Shown: positions 25,636-35,771 of the stretch, piece after piece
Position numbering within the stretch: the stretch's first letter is position 1
Layout of the letters: each line of letters starts with the position of its first letter
Assembly: GCF_018618475.1 (NCBI RefSeq)
Contig: NZ_JACSMD010000001.1
Location: 1,736,001-1,800,000, forward strand
Length of the DNA: 64,000 nt
Direction of reading: 5' to 3'
From: Exiguobacterium sp. s122
Lineage (GTDB): Bacteria; Bacillota; Bacilli; Exiguobacteriales; Exiguobacteriaceae
Position numbers and translations under genes: made by a program
The notes under the pieces: model-generated
Database searches by the model: none
What the model was told of the DNA's origin: nothing
The model's input: the letters and a program-made list of their open reading frames with translations, nothing else

Positions 25636-26868
25636 TTAGTCTGTCACTTTTGCGAACGCGAGCGTCGCGTTATGGCCCCCGAAGCCAAGTGAGTTGCTGA
25701 GTGCATACTGGATGTCAAGTTCCCGATTTCCTTCTCGAACGTAGTCGAGGTCACAATCTGGTGCTGGTGAGGCACAGTTGATTGTTGGGTGAATCTTGCC
25801 TTCGTGAATCGATAGCGCCGTGATGACGGCTTCGACACCGCCGGCCCCACCAAGCAAATGTCCAATCATCGATTTCGACGAGTTGACCGCGAGCTTGTCG
25901 GCGTGTTCCCCGAACACATTCCGAATCGCTTTCGTTTCGAGCATGTCGTTGAGTGGTGTGCTCGTGCCGTGGGCGTTGATGTATTGAACGTCTTCAGGGC
26001 GAATGCCCGCATCACGCAATGCCTCACTCATCGCTTTCGAACCGCCCTCGGCTTCCGGTGACGGAGCCGTGATATGGTAAGCGTCCGAGCTCATGCCGTA
26101 ACCGACAACTTCCGCATAAATCTTCGCACCACGTGCTTTCGCGTGCTCATATTCCTCGAGAACGAGTACGCCAGCACCTTCACCCATGATGAAGCCATCA
26201 CGGTTTTCATCGAACGGACGGCACGCCGTCTGTGGATCCGGATTCGTCGAGAGGGCTTTGTTCGCACAGAATCCTGCGAACGAGAGCGGTGTGATCGGCG
26301 CTTCGGCACCACCGGCAAACATCGCGAGGGCATCCCCACGCTGGATGACGCGGAACGCTTCTCCGATTGAGTTCGTTCCAGAGGCACATGCCGTGACCGA
26401 ACAGTTGCTCGGTCCTTTTGCTCCGAGATAGATCGAGACTTGGCCGCTCGCCATATTTGGAATCATCATCGGGATGAAGAACGGGCTGATCCGACGTGGT
26501 CCGCGCTCGTGCAGGACGGCCGCTTGCTTGTCGATCGTCTCGACTCCACCGATCCCGCTTCCAATCCACGTTCCAACTTGGTTCGGAATCGACGCCACGT
26601 CGAGTCCGCTATCCTTATGGGCAGCGTCAGCGGCTAATAGCGAGTATTGAATGAACGAGTCCATTTTGCGAATCTCTTTTGGTTCCACCAAATGACTGAT
26701 GTCACACGATTTGACTTCGGCCCCGACTTTCGCCGGATATTGGTCGATATCGATTTTTGTCAACGTGTCAACGGCGTTATCCCCATTTAATAACCGTTCC
26801 CACATCTCGTTAACGTCGTTGCCTAGCGGTGATACAACACCTAACCCTGTAATGACTACTCGTTTCAT
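25636..26868 (-). CDS. fabF: Beta-ketoacyl-ACP synthase II
   Basis: Condensing enzyme of fatty-acid elongation, 410 residues. The catalytic Cys161 is in TACASGTNS, with the two His of the triad in [11 protein letters not shown] (near 301) and [12 protein letters not shown] (near 338). It overlaps fabH by 4 bases (ATGA), so translation is coupled. B. subtilis has the same fabH-fabF pair. Regulated with fabH by the FapR operator upstream. Confidence 0.97.
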   Translation of the reverse strand: MKRVVITGLGVVSPLGNDVNEMWERLLNGDNAVDTLTKIDIDQYPAKVGAEVKSCDISHLVEPKEIRKMDSFIQYSLLAADAAHKDSGLDVASIPNQVGTWIGSGIGGVETIDKQAAVLHERGPRRISPFFIPMMIPNMASGQVSIYLGAKGPSNCSVTACASGTNSIGEAFRVIQRGDALAMFAGGAEAPITPLSFAGFCANKALSTNPDPQTACRPFDENRDGFIMGEGAGVLVLEEYEHAKARGAKIYAEVVGYGMSSDAYHITAPSPEAEGGSKAMSEALRDAGIRPEDVQYINAHGTSTPLNDMLETKAIRNVFGEHADKLAVNSSKSMIGHLLGGAGGVEAVITALSIHEGKIHPTINCASPAPDCDLDYVREGNRELDIQYALSNSLGFGGHNATLAFAKVTD

Positions 26869-27824
26869 GTCCTAATCTCCTCCGTGATGTTTGCTTTATT
26901 CCAAGTTAAACAGCTCGCTCCCCAAGTGAGCCCGGCACCGAAGCCGGCGATGACGACCGTCTGACCGGCCGTGATTTTTCCGCTCTTCACCGCGTCGGCG
27001 AGTGCGAGTGGAATCGATGCGGCTGATGTGTTCGCATGGTCTTGAATCGTGACGACGACTTTCTCTTCGGCTAGTCCTAATCGTTCAATCGCCGCGTCGA
27101 TGATGCGACGGTTGGCTTGGTGTGGGACAAGCACGTCTAAATCTTCAATCGTTTTACCTGCTTGTTCGAGCGCCTCGACGACAATGTCTGGCATCTTACG
27201 AACGGCGAACTTGAACACCTCACGTCCGTTCATGACAATCTTGCCTTCGTCGTTCTCATATAAGTACTTGCCGCCCGTTCCGTCGCTACCGAGCAAAATT
27301 GAATCCACTGAGGCGACTTCGTCTTCACCTAACACGACGGCCCCTGCCCCGTCTCCAAACAGCACAGCCGTTGAACGATCGTCCCAATCGATGAGGTTCC
27401 CCATCTTCTCGGCTCCGATGACGAGAGTCTTTTTAAAGCCTTTTGATGCCATCAAGCTCTTCGCCGTATCGAGTGCAAAGATGAATCCGCTACAAGCGGC
27501 GCTCACGTCGAATGCGACGGCGCCCTTAGCGCCAAGGTTTGCTTGGACGAGACAGGCGGTCGCCGGGAAGGACGGTGCAGTCGCGGTCGCGCAGACGATG
27601 GCGTCGATGTCTTCAATGGATACGCCCGCGCTCTTAAGCGCTCGTTCCGCTGCGTCGGTTGCCATGTCGGCGACCGTCAAGTCTGAATCCGCCAAATGTC
27701 TCGCTTCAATCCCAGTCCGGGTCCGAATCCATTCGTCGCTCGTATCCATTCGTTTCTCCAAATCGACGTTCGTGACACGGTTCGTCGGAAGGAACGAACC
27801 GATGCCGATGATTCCAATGTTCAT
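26865..27824 (-). CDS. fabH: Beta-ketoacyl-ACP synthase III
   Basis: Initiates fatty-acid synthesis by condensing an acyl-CoA primer with malonyl-ACP. The 319-residue protein has catalytic Cys111 in [10 protein letters not shown], His near 244 (VPHQANRRI) and Asn near 274 (DHANTSAAS). In Bacillales it prefers branched primers. First gene of fabHF, under a consensus promoter overlapped by a FapR operator. Confidence 0.97.
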   Translation of the reverse strand: MNIGIIGIGSFLPTNRVTNVDLEKRMDTSDEWIRTRTGIEARHLADSDLTVADMATDAAERALKSAGVSIEDIDAIVCATATAPSFPATACLVQANLGAKGAVAFDVSAACSGFIFALDTAKSLMASKGFKKTLVIGAEKMGNLIDWDDRSTAVLFGDGAGAVVLGEDEVASVDSILLGSDGTGGKYLYENDEGKIVMNGREVFKFAVRKMPDIVVEALEQAGKTIEDLDVLVPHQANRRIIDAAIERLGLAEEKVVVTIQDHANTSAASIPLALADAVKSGKITAGQTVVIAGFGAGLTWGASCLTWNKANITEEIRT

Positions 27825-27841
27825 AATGATGACCCCTATTC

Positions 27842-27858
27842 TTAGTATCTGGTACTAA
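27842..27858. promoter_or_regulatory. FapR operator of fabHF
   Basis: TTAGTATCTGGTACTAA, an imperfect palindrome of the FapR type (TTAGTACC-TA-GTACTAA-like). It covers the -10 edge and start region of the fabH promoter. FapR senses malonyl-CoA and controls fabH-fabF in B. subtilis. Confidence 0.8.
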
Positions 27859-27885
27859 TATAAGGGAATAAAAAAGGGATGTCAA
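27857..27885 (-). promoter_or_regulatory. Predicted sigma-A promoter of fabHF
   Basis: TTGACA at 27885-27880, a 17-base spacer and TATATT at 27862-27857 on the minus strand. The -35 box is inside the mtnN terminator hairpin. Confidence 0.85.
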
Positions 27886-27896
27886 CGCATCCCTCT
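27868..27896 (-). terminator. Terminator of mtnN
   Basis: AGGGATG/CATCCCT 7-bp stem with loop CGTTGA and TTTTT on the minus strand. The loop and 3' arm contain the fabH -35 box. Confidence 0.75.
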
Positions 27897-27899
27897 CAA

Positions 27900-28604
27900 T
27901 TATTCGCTTTGACCGAGTCGTTTCGTCACGGCCATGACCATTTTCGCAGAGTTAATCGAAGCCGTTTCTAAAAATTCATCAAACGACAAGTTCGCTTCCT
28001 CGTCAGCACTATCCGAGATCGAACGCGTGACGACGAACGGGACACCGAATTGATAACACGTCTGGGCGATCGGGGCAGCTTCCATCTCGACGGCGGCAAC
28101 ACCGTCAAAATGTCCGAGAATCTCAGCGACACGTTTCGAATCGTTGATGAACGAATCCCCTGTCACGATGAGTCCGGTATGTACGTTCACGTCCGGTAAG
28201 TTTTCAATGACTTCTTTACAGACGTCCATGAGTCGTGCATCCGCCGGATACGCTGCTGGCATGCCCGGGACTTGTCCGTACTCGTAACCAAACGCCGTCA
28301 CGTCGACATCGTGATGACGCACTTCGGTTGAGACGACGACATCCCCGACTTTCATTCCCTTTTTAAATCCACCAGCTGAACCGGTGTTAATGACCACGTC
28401 CGGCTTAAACTTATCAATCAACAACGTCGTACCAATCGCGGCATTCACTTTCCCGATGCCTGACTTTAAGATGACGACCTCGACATTACCAAGGTACCCT
28501 TCATAAAAGTGGTAGTTCGCAATCTCTATATCCGTACGCTCTGTCAACTCGTTACGAAGCAAGTTCACTTCTTCTTCCATCGCACCAATAATTCCGATTT
28601 TCAT
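27900..28604 (-). CDS. mtnN: 5'-methylthioadenosine/S-adenosylhomocysteine nucleosidase
   Basis: Cleaves MTA and SAH (and 5'-deoxyadenosine) to adenine and the thio-sugar, in methyl-cycle recycling. The 234-residue protein begins [16 protein letters not shown], with the catalytic Glu near 12, and has [10 protein letters not shown] near 171 with the ribose-binding Glu and SDSADEEA with the catalytic Asp near 196. Last gene before the fabHF unit. It follows greA after a hairpin. Confidence 0.95.
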   Translation of the reverse strand: MKIGIIGAMEEEVNLLRNELTERTDIEIANYHFYEGYLGNVEVVILKSGIGKVNAAIGTTLLIDKFKPDVVINTGSAGGFKKGMKVGDVVVSTEVRHHDVDVTAFGYEYGQVPGMPAAYPADARLMDVCKEVIENLPDVNVHTGLIVTGDSFINDSKRVAEILGHFDGVAAVEMEAAPIAQTCYQFGVPFVVTRSISDSADEEANLSFDEFLETASINSAKMVMAVTKRLGQSE

Positions 28605-28619
28605 ACTGATTCCTCCTCA

Positions 28620-28653
28620 GAAAGAGAGCGACGTCCGGATGGATGTCGCTCGT
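28620..28653 (-). terminator. Probable terminator of greA
   Basis: GAGCGAC-A-TCC pairs with GGA-C-GTCGCTC (one A-C mismatch), followed by TCTTTCT on the minus strand. Moderate T-run. Confidence 0.55.
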
Positions 28654-28658
28654 TTGGA

Positions 28659-29132
28659 TTACTTGATTTCTTTGATTTCGACGACCATGTCGCCACCTGG
28701 TGTTTGTACGTTCACGACGTCGCCGACCGTACGGCCAAGGAGCGCTTTCGCGATTGGTGATTCGTTCGAGATTTTCCCAGTGAACGGGTCTGCCTCGGCT
28801 CCACCGACGATTGTGTATGTCTCATCTTCGTTGTCTTCTTGGATGAAGAACGTTACCGTTTTCCCGATAGCAACCATCGAGTTGTCTGCCGCATCGTCTT
28901 GAATGATGACCGCGTTACGGAGCATCTCTTCAAGTTGCGCGATTCGACCTTCGACCATCGCTTGTTCTTCTTTTGCAGCGTCGTACTCAGCGTTCTCCGA
29001 CAAATCGCCGAAGTCACGTGCGATTTTAATATTTTCAACGACTTCTTTACGGCGTACCGTCTTCAGTTCGTTCAATTCATTCTCGATTTTCGCTTTTCCG
29101 TCTAACGTCATGTAATGTTGTTTTTCAGCCAT
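28659..29132 (-). CDS. greA: Transcription elongation factor GreA
   Basis: Rescues backtracked RNA polymerase by stimulating transcript cleavage. The 157-residue length is standard. The N-terminal coiled coil (about 10-75) carries the acidic tip [18 protein letters not shown] near 41-58, and the C-terminal FKBP-like domain ends in [11 protein letters not shown]. The ATG at 29132 has AAGGAG 8 bases upstream; the frame extends 15 codons back without a site. Lies after udk, as in B. subtilis. Confidence 0.97.
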   Translation of the reverse strand: MAEKQHYMTLDGKAKIENELNELKTVRRKEVVENIKIARDFGDLSENAEYDAAKEEQAMVEGRIAQLEEMLRNAVIIQDDAADNSMVAIGKTVTFFIQEDNEDETYTIVGGAEADPFTGKISNESPIAKALLGRTVGDVVNVQTPGGDMVVEIKEIK

Positions 29133-29198
29133 TTCTGTCACTCCTTCATTGTCTCCTAGTATATTACAGCTAGGCATAAATTGAAAACGATTTATTTA

Positions 29199-29834
29199 TT
29201 AAGCGCGATTACGCTCGGTGAGTACCCAGCGAATCTTCGTCACGAGCAAATCGATGGCGACAAAGTTCTCGCCGCCTTCTGGGACGATGATATCCGCATA
29301 ACGCTTCGTCGGCTCACAAAACTGTAGGTGCATCGGACGAACGACATTGGTGTACTGGGCGACGACCGAGTCAATCGAGCGGCCCCGCTCATTCAAGTCG
29401 CGTTGCATCCGGCGTAAGATACGGACATCGGCATCGGTATCGACGAACACTTTAATATCCATCAAATCACGAAGACGTTCATCCTCAAGCGCCAAGATCC
29501 CTTCGACGATCACGACGTCGACCGGTTCGATTAAAATTGTCTGATCCGACCGTGTGTGGGCCGCATAGTCATAAACCGGCTTCTCGATGGCCTGATGTTC
29601 TTGTAACTGTTGAATGTGTTCAATCAATAAATCGTTGTCGAAAGCGAACGGATGATCATAGTTCGTCTTATACCGCTCCTCCATCGTCATCTCCGATTGA
29701 TCCTTATAGTACGCGTCTTGCTCGATCATGACGACCGATTGTCCTTTGAACGCATCCACGAGCGCGCGGGCAACGGTCGTTTTTCCTGATCCGGTCCCCC
29801 CGGCCACGCCGATAATGACGGGTTTATGTTGCAT
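29199..29834 (-). CDS. udk: Uridine kinase
   Basis: Phosphorylates uridine and cytidine to UMP and CMP in pyrimidine salvage. P-loop GGTGSGKT is at 12-19 of the 211-residue protein; YYKDQSEM near 42 and a late R-rich segment are family features. The ATG at 29834 is chosen; AGGAGG is 11 bases away, and a TTG one codon upstream with 8-base spacing is an alternative start. It lies 16 bp after trmR. Confidence 0.95.
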   Translation of the reverse strand: MQHKPVIIGVAGGTGSGKTTVARALVDAFKGQSVVMIEQDAYYKDQSEMTMEERYKTNYDHPFAFDNDLLIEHIQQLQEHQAIEKPVYDYAAHTRSDQTILIEPVDVVIVEGILALEDERLRDLMDIKVFVDTDADVRILRRMQRDLNERGRSIDSVVAQYTNVVRPMHLQFCEPTKRYADIIVPEGGENFVAIDLLVTKIRWVLTERNRA

Positions 29835-29850
29835 CAAAGTTGAATCCTCC

Positions 29851-30492
29851 TCATCGTAATTTACGACTGATTGCTAGGCCATCACCAAGGGGCAAAATTG
29901 CAGTATGATAATCGGTCCGTGCCATCAATTGCTCAGTAAATTCTTTCACAAGGCGGACGAGCCTGCGACGGCGCCGGTCAAGCACCGACACGTCTTCGAG
30001 CAGAACATCCCCTCGCAAAAATAAATTATCGCTGTAAATCGTACCACCAATCGGTACTAAAGCGCCATACCCATCGAAAAACTTTTGATACTGTCCTTTT
30101 GCCGCGTCGATGAACACGGCGTCGAACGAGCCTTCGACCGAACCAATCAACTCGACGGCATCTCCATGGATCACCGTGATTCGGTCTTTCACATTAGAAC
30201 GCTCGATGAACGACAACGCCTCCTCATGGCGACGCGCGTTCCGTTCGATTGTGACGATTTCAGCCTCGGGCAACAATTCCGCCATCCGAATGGCAGAATA
30301 GCCGATGGCCGTCCCGACTTCAAGAATTCGGGCTGGTCGTTGCATCGCAAGGAGCGACAACAACACTTCAGACCCGGTCAAGTCCATGATCGGCACATGG
30401 TGGATGCGGGCGAATTCCTCCATCTCCGCTAAGAGCGGCGACCGAGGCGTGACCAACTGTTCCACATAGCCTTCATAGGATGCATGTTCCAC
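29851..30492 (-). CDS. trmR: tRNA 5-hydroxyuridine O-methyltransferase (YrrM/TrmR family)
   Basis: SAM-dependent O-methyltransferase of family 3, 213 residues. The SAM-binding motif [10 protein letters not shown] is at 57-66, with ITVIHGDA and [10 protein letters not shown] following. In B. subtilis the orthologue TrmR converts ho5U to mo5U at wobble position 34 of tRNAs; synteny (mltG-trmR-udk-greA) supports the same role. Catechol O-methyltransferase-like relatives look similar, so specificity rests on context. Confidence 0.85.
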   Translation of the reverse strand: MEHASYEGYVEQLVTPRSPLLAEMEEFARIHHVPIMDLTGSEVLLSLLAMQRPARILEVGTAIGYSAIRMAELLPEAEIVTIERNARRHEEALSFIERSNVKDRITVIHGDAVELIGSVEGSFDAVFIDAAKGQYQKFFDGYGALVPIGGTIYSDNLFLRGDVLLEDVSVLDRRRRRLVRLVKEFTEQLMARTDYHTAILPLGDGLAISRKLR

Positions 30493-30520
30493 TTTCTGAC
30501 ACCTCTACCTCTCTATTCAT

Positions 30521-30553
30521 TCAAACGACCGGAAGCGAATGCTTCCGGTCGTT
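30521..30553 (-). terminator. Hairpin after mltG
   Basis: AACGACCGGAAGC/GCTTCCGGTCGTT, a perfect 13-bp stem with a 4-base loop, but only a short T-run (TTTG). It may act as a weak terminator or an mRNA-stabilising hairpin before trmR. Confidence 0.6.
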
Positions 30554-30557
30554 GCCA

Positions 30558-31700
30558 TCAATTGTTGTTTGCTGCTTCAAACGCTTCCCATTCTGGACGG
30601 TATTGGTTGACGTTTTGTTGATGTTCCTCGTACGTCACTTCGAACAATACTTCGCCGTTCGGGAATCCTTCACGAGGCGGCCGTGCATAGAAGTAGAAGT
30701 TTTCCGTGTCGTTCGGATTCAGCGTCGCGGCGAACGCGTCACGGCTCACCGATGCGATTGGACCGATCGGGATGCCGGCGTATTTGTACGTGTTGTACAG
30801 CGAATCGTTTTGAAGGTCGTTAAACGATGTGAAGATTGACGTTTCGCCTGTCCCATACCAAACGGTCGGATCCGACTGAAGTCGCATCCCGTCCGCTAGA
30901 CGGTTTTCAAACACACCGGCAATCTCTTGACGGTCCTCCGTCGAAACGGCTTCTTTCTCGACGACCGACGCGAGGGCGAGCGTCTCATGGAACGTCCGTC
31001 CCGCTGCTTCAAGCGCCGCTTTGTTCTCGTTATAGAGCTGTTCGGTCGGTTTCAACATCTCATCGATGATTTGCGTGAGCGTGACCCCTTTATTGAACTC
31101 ATACGTCGCTGGGAACAAATAGCCTTCTAAAGGATGATAGATGCCGTCCGCTAATACTTCGTCAGTCAACATTTCGTGTTCCGCGACAAGTGATGCGATA
31201 TACTCTTTATCGCTCAGCTGAGCTGAAATCTCTTCTTCCGGAATCTCGGCGACGCTCGCCAGCCGTTTGATGACTTGGTCGATTGTGAACCCTTCTGGAA
31301 TGGTCAATTTGATATCTGGAACGACAATCACTTTGCCGGTCTTCAGCGTTGCGATCATCTCGTCAAGCGACTGTGACGGGGATAACGTATACGTCCCCGC
31401 TTGGAACGATGATTCATTTTTAAACCGTGTGTAAAGACGGAAAATCGTGCTATTCCTCACAAGTCCGTTCTCTTCGAGTAGTTCGCCAATGTACCCTGAG
31501 CCTGCACCGAGTGGCACCTCGACTTCGACCATCTCAGTCGATGACGGGTCCACGGGCTCAAGTGACCGTTTTACGAATGCGTACGAGACAGCAGCACCGG
31601 TGGCGATGACAAGAAGAAAGACAGCAAGGATAATCACCGTGATGCGACGAACGATCCGGCTTCGTGCACGCTTCTCATCTGACATCGATGGATAGTTCAT
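30558..31700 (-). CDS. mltG: Endolytic murein transglycosylase MltG
   Basis: Membrane-anchored YceG-family lytic transglycosylase of 380 residues that cleaves nascent glycan strands. A cytoplasmic basic tail, one membrane helix (about 20-42), a LysM-like segment and the catalytic domain are visible. The catalytic Glu248 is in ASVVEKEA. GGGGAG lies 7 bases before the ATG at 31700. Sits between yrzB and trmR as in B. subtilis yrrL. Confidence 0.93.
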   Translation of the reverse strand: MNYPSMSDEKRARSRIVRRITVIILAVFLLVIATGAAVSYAFVKRSLEPVDPSSTEMVEVEVPLGAGSGYIGELLEENGLVRNSTIFRLYTRFKNESSFQAGTYTLSPSQSLDEMIATLKTGKVIVVPDIKLTIPEGFTIDQVIKRLASVAEIPEEEISAQLSDKEYIASLVAEHEMLTDEVLADGIYHPLEGYLFPATYEFNKGVTLTQIIDEMLKPTEQLYNENKAALEAAGRTFHETLALASVVEKEAVSTEDRQEIAGVFENRLADGMRLQSDPTVWYGTGETSIFTSFNDLQNDSLYNTYKYAGIPIGPIASVSRDAFAATLNPNDTENFYFYARPPREGFPNGEVLFEVTYEEHQQNVNQYRPEWEAFEAANNN

Positions 31701-31770
31701 GCATATTCTCCCCTGTTCTTCTTTTATGAAGATGGGCGACGAGGGTTCCCCCTAGCCGCCCGTCCACGTA

Positions 31771-32067
31771 TTAGTCTAAACCGACTTCGTCATTAACGAT
31801 GTCGAATGCTTCCATCACTTCTTCGAAGTCATCATCGTCTTCGACGAGCTTCAAGATGAACTCACCATCTTCAAGTTCTTCGATTTCAAACGCGTATACT
31901 TCGATTGTATCTTCATCTTCTGTCTCCGGGTTACCGACCGGCTCGAGAACGACAAACGTCTTCTTCGAACGATCGCTCGTCATCCGGAAAATTTCTGCAA
32001 ACAAATGCTCGTCTCCATTTTCATCTGGAATACGGTACATTTCTTCTTCACGACGGATTTCTGCCAT
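31771..32067 (-). CDS. yrzB: DUF1292 protein (YrzB)
   Basis: Small acidic protein of 98 residues of the DUF1292 family, widespread next to ruvX in Firmicutes. It is very rich in Glu/Asp, with TFVVLEPVG and EIEELEDGEFILKLVEDD motifs. No function is established. AAGGAGG is 7 bases before the ATG. Part of the alaS-yrzL-yrrK-yrzB cluster. Confidence 0.92.
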   Translation of the reverse strand: MAEIRREEEMYRIPDENGDEHLFAEIFRMTSDRSKKTFVVLEPVGNPETEDEDTIEVYAFEIEELEDGEFILKLVEDDDDFEEVMEAFDIVNDEVGLD

Positions 32068-32080
32068 GAGTAATTCCTCC

Positions 32081-32503
32081 TTATTTCCCTGAACGATCCA
32101 GGTAATTTTGTAAAATCATGACCGCTGCCATCTTATCGATGACCGCTTTTCTCTTTTTGCGGCTGACGTCTGCCGAAATGAGCATCCGTTCCGCTTGCAT
32201 CGTCGTCAGGCGCTCATCGACGAGAATCGTCGGTAAGCCCGTCGCCTCGGTAAGGGCAGCGGCAAACGCCTCTGACGCCTCGCCTCGTGGCCCGATCGTC
32301 CCATTCATGTTCTTCGGGAGACCGACAACGACTTCTTTCACATCGTACTGCTCGATGATGGGCCGGAGCACCCGGACGGCTTCGTCAAAGTCCGGTTCAG
32401 TCCAATAGACCGTCTCCACACCTTGCGCCGTCCAGCCCATGAGGTCGCTCACGGCAACCCCAATCGTCTTCGATCCGACATCGAGCCCCATGACTCGCTT
32501 CAT
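32081..32503 (-). CDS. ruvX: RuvX/YqgF-family putative Holliday junction resolvase (YrrK)
   Basis: RNase H-fold protein of 140 residues. The first acidic residue is in [16 protein letters not shown], with [11 protein letters not shown] near 60, and [11 protein letters not shown] near 96 and the last Asp near 122 completing the active site. Family members have been linked to pre-16S rRNA processing as well as to junction resolution, so the biochemical role is open. It lies 11 bp after ireB. Confidence 0.92.
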   Translation of the reverse strand: MKRVMGLDVGSKTIGVAVSDLMGWTAQGVETVYWTEPDFDEAVRVLRPIIEQYDVKEVVVGLPKNMNGTIGPRGEASEAFAAALTEATGLPTILVDERLTTMQAERMLISADVSRKKRKAVIDKMAAVMILQNYLDRSGK

Positions 32504-32514
32504 ATTAATCCTCT

Positions 32515-32781
32515 CTAATCCTCTCTACGATCGTTCAAATACGATTTGACCAGCTCTTCGAGCAGTTCATCTCGTTCGATTTTGCGAATTAAGTTTCGCG
32601 CATCGTTATGACGTGGGATGTAGGCAGGGTCACCTGACAACAAATATCCGACGATTTGATTGATCGGTTGGTAGCCTTTTTCCTCGAGGGCTTTATACAC
32701 GGTGATCAGTGTTTCCCGCGTGTTGGCTCGATTATCATCTTCTGGAAAATTGAATTGCATCGTGCGATCCATTTGGCTCAC
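32515..32781 (-). CDS. ireB: IreB-family regulatory phosphoprotein (YrzL)
   Basis: Small conserved protein of 88 residues (former DUF965). In Enterococcus IreB is phosphorylated by the Ser/Thr kinase IreK and modulates cephalosporin resistance. The sequence has the family core [20 protein letters not shown] and [26 protein letters not shown] start at 32781 is used, with GAGGTGG 6 bases upstream and agreement with family N-termini; an ATG three codons in is less well placed. The Thr in RANTRETL is the likely phosphosite region. Confidence 0.92.
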   Translation of the reverse strand: MSQMDRTMQFNFPEDDNRANTRETLITVYKALEEKGYQPINQIVGYLLSGDPAYIPRHNDARNLIRKIERDELLEELVKSYLNDRRED

Positions 32782-32818
32782 AAGAATCCACCTCTTTCCG
32801 TTTGCACTTCACATTCTA

Positions 32819-35458
32819 TTATGCCAGTGATTCGACGTAATGTGAAGCAAACTTCAATGCTTCATCGAGTTTTGTCGCATCCCGGCCTCCGGCTTGTGCC
32901 ATATCCGGGCGACCGCCGCCGCCGCCGCCGCAACGTGTCGCGACTTCTTTAATCAGTTTCCCTGCGTGGAAGCCACGTTCGTTCAAGTCTTTCGTCACAC
33001 CGGCGACGAGGTTGACTTTATCCCCATTCGCTGAGCCGAGGATGATGACAGCTGAACCGAGTTTCCCTTTCAACTCATCGACCATGCCGCGGAGTGCGTC
33101 CATATCTTGCCCGTCGACGCGTTTGGCAATCAACTGGACCCCTTGGATCGTTTCAAGTGCATCTGTGAGTGACGCGGCTTCGATGTTCGCAAGTTTTGCT
33201 TTCAGCGACTCGTTCGCCCGTTCCACGTCTTTCAACTCGGCTTGGAGCGCCTGGACACGTGACGGCACTTCAAGCGGTTTTGTCTTAAGCAGTTTTGCTG
33301 CCGACTCGAGCGTCTCGATTTGCTGGTTCATCACTTCGTATGCACCCGCTCCTGTAACGGCCTCAATCCGTCGCGTACCAGCGCCGATGCCTGACTCCGA
33401 CAAGATTTTGAACAGTCCGATTTCTGCCGTATTGCCGACATGACAGCCACCGCAAAGCTCTACTGAATCTCCGGCCGCAACGACGCGGACGACATCACCG
33501 TACTTCTCCCCGAAGAGCGCCATCGCGCCTTTCGCTTTCGCGTCAGCGATGTTCATCTCTTCGATGTCAACACCAATCGATGCCCAAATGCGTTCGTTCA
33601 CTTGACGTTCAATCGTCTGAAGCTCTTCTGCCGTCACTTGACCGAAGTGCGAGAAGTCAAAGCGGAGTCGGTCCGCCGTCACGAGTGATCCGGCTTGATT
33701 GACGTGCTCACCGAGCGTATCTTTCAATGCACGATGCAACAAGTGTGTCGCTGTGTGGTTTTTAATAATCGCTTGGCGTGCGTCTTTGTCTACCGTTGCC
33801 GTCACCGCGACTTCCGCCTTAGCGATGCCTGATGTGACTGTGACCGTATGCAAGTTTTGACCGTTCGGTGCTTTTGAGACGTCTTTGACGTGAAGGACGA
33901 AGTCCGACCCGACAATTTGACCTTTATCCCCGATTTGACCGCCGCTCTCTGCGTAGAATGGCGTCTGGTCGAGAATGACTTGTGCTTCTTCTCCGGCCGC
34001 GACGACATCGACGAGTTCTCCGTCATGAATCAAGCTGACGATCTTCGCCTCTGTGCCGAGATTCGTGTACCCGATAAACGAAGAATCGAGCGTGATATCG
34101 GCGAGTACACCCGATTGGATTTGCATCGACTCGACATCGGCACGCGCCATACGGGCACGCTCACGCTGTGCGTTCATCGCCTGTTTAAAACCGTCCTCAT
34201 CAACGGAGAGGTTATGGTCTTCCGCGTATTCAATCGTCAACTCGAGCGGGAAGCCGTACGTGTCGTAAAGACGGAACGCGTCTTCACCGCTAATGACGTT
34301 CGAACCTGCCGCTTTTTGCGCTTTCGCGACTTCATTCAAGATGGCAAGACCGTCATGAAGCGTCTCGTGGAACCGTTCTTCTTCGTTTTTGACGACTTTC
34401 TTGATGAAGTCTTTCTTCTCACGGACCTCAGGGTAGAAGTCGACCATGATGTCCCCAACGACGTCGACGAGCTCGTACATGAACGGACGCTCGATTCCGA
34501 GCATCTTCGCGTAACGAACGGCACGACGGAGGAGACGACGGAGCACGTAGCCACGGCCTTCGTTCGATGGAAGCGCACCATCCCCGATCGCGAACGACAC
34601 AGTCCGGATATGGTCGGCTATGACTTTGAACGCCACATCTTTACTGCTGTCAGCACGATATGTCTCGCCGCTGATTTTCTCTGTCTCGCGAATAATCGGC
34701 ATAAACAGGTCTGTGTCGAAGTTCGTCGGCACGTCTTGCATGACGCAAGCCATTCGCTCAAGACCCATCCCCGTATCAATGTTTTTCCGTGGGAGCTCGG
34801 TATAGTTGCCATGCCCGTCATGGTTAAACTGACTGAAGACGATGTTCCAAATTTCAAGGTAGCGCTCGTTCTCGCCGCCTGGGTAGAGTTCCGGGTCGGT
34901 CGGGTCGTCACCGAACGAAGGGCCGCGGTCGAAGAAGATCTCCGTGTTCGGGCCAGACGGGCCTTCCCCGATTTCCCAGAAGTTGTCTTCGAGCGGGATG
35001 ATGCGGTCTGCCGGTACACCTAAGCTTAACCAAATTTGTTTAGACTCGGCATCGTCCGGGTGAATCGTCACAGACAGACGGTCCGGGTCGAGCCCGTACC
35101 ACTCGTCGCTCGTGAGGAGCTCCCAACCCCATTTGATGGCGTCTTCACGGAAGTACTCCCCGACCGAGAAGTTTCCGAGCATCTCAAAGAACGTATGGTG
35201 ACGTGCCGTCTTCCCGACGTTCTCGATGTCGTTCGTGCGAATCGACTTCTGTGCGTTGACGATACGCGGATTGGCTGGAATGACGCGACCATCGAAGTAT
35301 TTTTTAAGCGTCGCGACGCCCGAGTTGATCCAAAGCAGCGTCGGATCCTCGACCGGTACGAGCGAAGCGCTCGGTTCGACCGAATGTCCTTTTGATTTGA
35401 AGAAATCTAAATACATTTGGCGAATCTGTGCGCCAGTTAATGGTTTGAGCGGTTTCAT
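32819..35458 (-). CDS. alaS: Alanyl-tRNA synthetase
   Basis: Class II synthetase of 879 residues with aminoacylation, tRNA-recognition, editing and C-Ala domains. It begins [20 protein letters not shown]. The editing-domain zinc motifs [11 protein letters not shown] (near 563) and [13 protein letters not shown] (near 664) are intact, and a Gly-rich C-terminus ([16 protein letters not shown]) is typical. AAGGAGG is 9 bases before the ATG at 35458. The open frame runs back through the T-box leader, which is not coding. Confidence 0.97.
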   Translation of the reverse strand: MKPLKPLTGAQIRQMYLDFFKSKGHSVEPSASLVPVEDPTLLWINSGVATLKKYFDGRVIPANPRIVNAQKSIRTNDIENVGKTARHHTFFEMLGNFSVGEYFREDAIKWGWELLTSDEWYGLDPDRLSVTIHPDDAESKQIWLSLGVPADRIIPLEDNFWEIGEGPSGPNTEIFFDRGPSFGDDPTDPELYPGGENERYLEIWNIVFSQFNHDGHGNYTELPRKNIDTGMGLERMACVMQDVPTNFDTDLFMPIIRETEKISGETYRADSSKDVAFKVIADHIRTVSFAIGDGALPSNEGRGYVLRRLLRRAVRYAKMLGIERPFMYELVDVVGDIMVDFYPEVREKKDFIKKVVKNEEERFHETLHDGLAILNEVAKAQKAAGSNVISGEDAFRLYDTYGFPLELTIEYAEDHNLSVDEDGFKQAMNAQRERARMARADVESMQIQSGVLADITLDSSFIGYTNLGTEAKIVSLIHDGELVDVVAAGEEAQVILDQTPFYAESGGQIGDKGQIVGSDFVLHVKDVSKAPNGQNLHTVTVTSGIAKAEVAVTATVDKDARQAIIKNHTATHLLHRALKDTLGEHVNQAGSLVTADRLRFDFSHFGQVTAEELQTIERQVNERIWASIGVDIEEMNIADAKAKGAMALFGEKYGDVVRVVAAGDSVELCGGCHVGNTAEIGLFKILSESGIGAGTRRIEAVTGAGAYEVMNQQIETLESAAKLLKTKPLEVPSRVQALQAELKDVERANESLKAKLANIEAASLTDALETIQGVQLIAKRVDGQDMDALRGMVDELKGKLGSAVIILGSANGDKVNLVAGVTKDLNERGFHAGKLIKEVATRCGGGGGGRPDMAQAGGRDATKLDEALKFASHYVESLA

Positions 35459-35483
35459 TAACAATTCCTCCTTATTCTGAACG

Positions 35484-35738
35484 AAACGAAAAAAAGCGAT
35501 GTCCATCCCTATGGAAAGGGACGAAAGCATCGCTTCGTGGTACCACCCTCGTTCGCACGGCAAAGCCGTGCCTCGAACATCCGATAACGTGGATGAGGCG
35601 CCCAGGATGAGTGGGGACTCCAGACTAGCTTCGGTCGGCCGACCCCCATCTTCTCGCAGCCTAGGAAGATGTCTCTGATGAGGCGGTGACGACGTACTCG
35701 GTTCTTTCATCGTCTTTAATCGTTTCAGTTTTTCTATT
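35484..35738 (-). promoter_or_regulatory. T-box riboswitch of alaS
   Basis: Leader of about 255 bases on the minus strand. The specifier context GAA-GCT-A places GCU (Ala) at 35629-35627; the T-box GAGGGTGGTACCACG lies near 35550-35536. The terminator AAGCGATG...CATCGC with a T-run ends near 35484. AGTA on the 5' side of Stem I is also visible. The codon agrees with alaS. Confidence 0.93.
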
Positions 35739-35743
35739 CGTCA

Positions 35744-35771
35744 TTATCACACGTGTTTAGGCGTTCGTCAA
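35744..35771 (-). promoter_or_regulatory. Predicted promoter of the alaS T-box transcript
   Basis: TTGACG at 35771-35766, a 16-base spacer and an extended -10 TGTGATAAT with GATAAT at 35749-35744. The -35 box overlaps the recD2 stop. Confidence 0.7.

Noticed and set aside
33890-35023. A long plus-strand open frame (377 codons) opposite alaS
   Set aside because: It is antisense to a well-conserved synthetase domain, has no ribosome-binding site or recognisable protein, and arises from codon bias on the other strand.
35459-35710. N-terminal extension of alaS reading through the leader
   Set aside because: The extension covers the T-box and its terminator; the ATG at 35458 has a proper ribosome-binding site and the normal AlaRS start.
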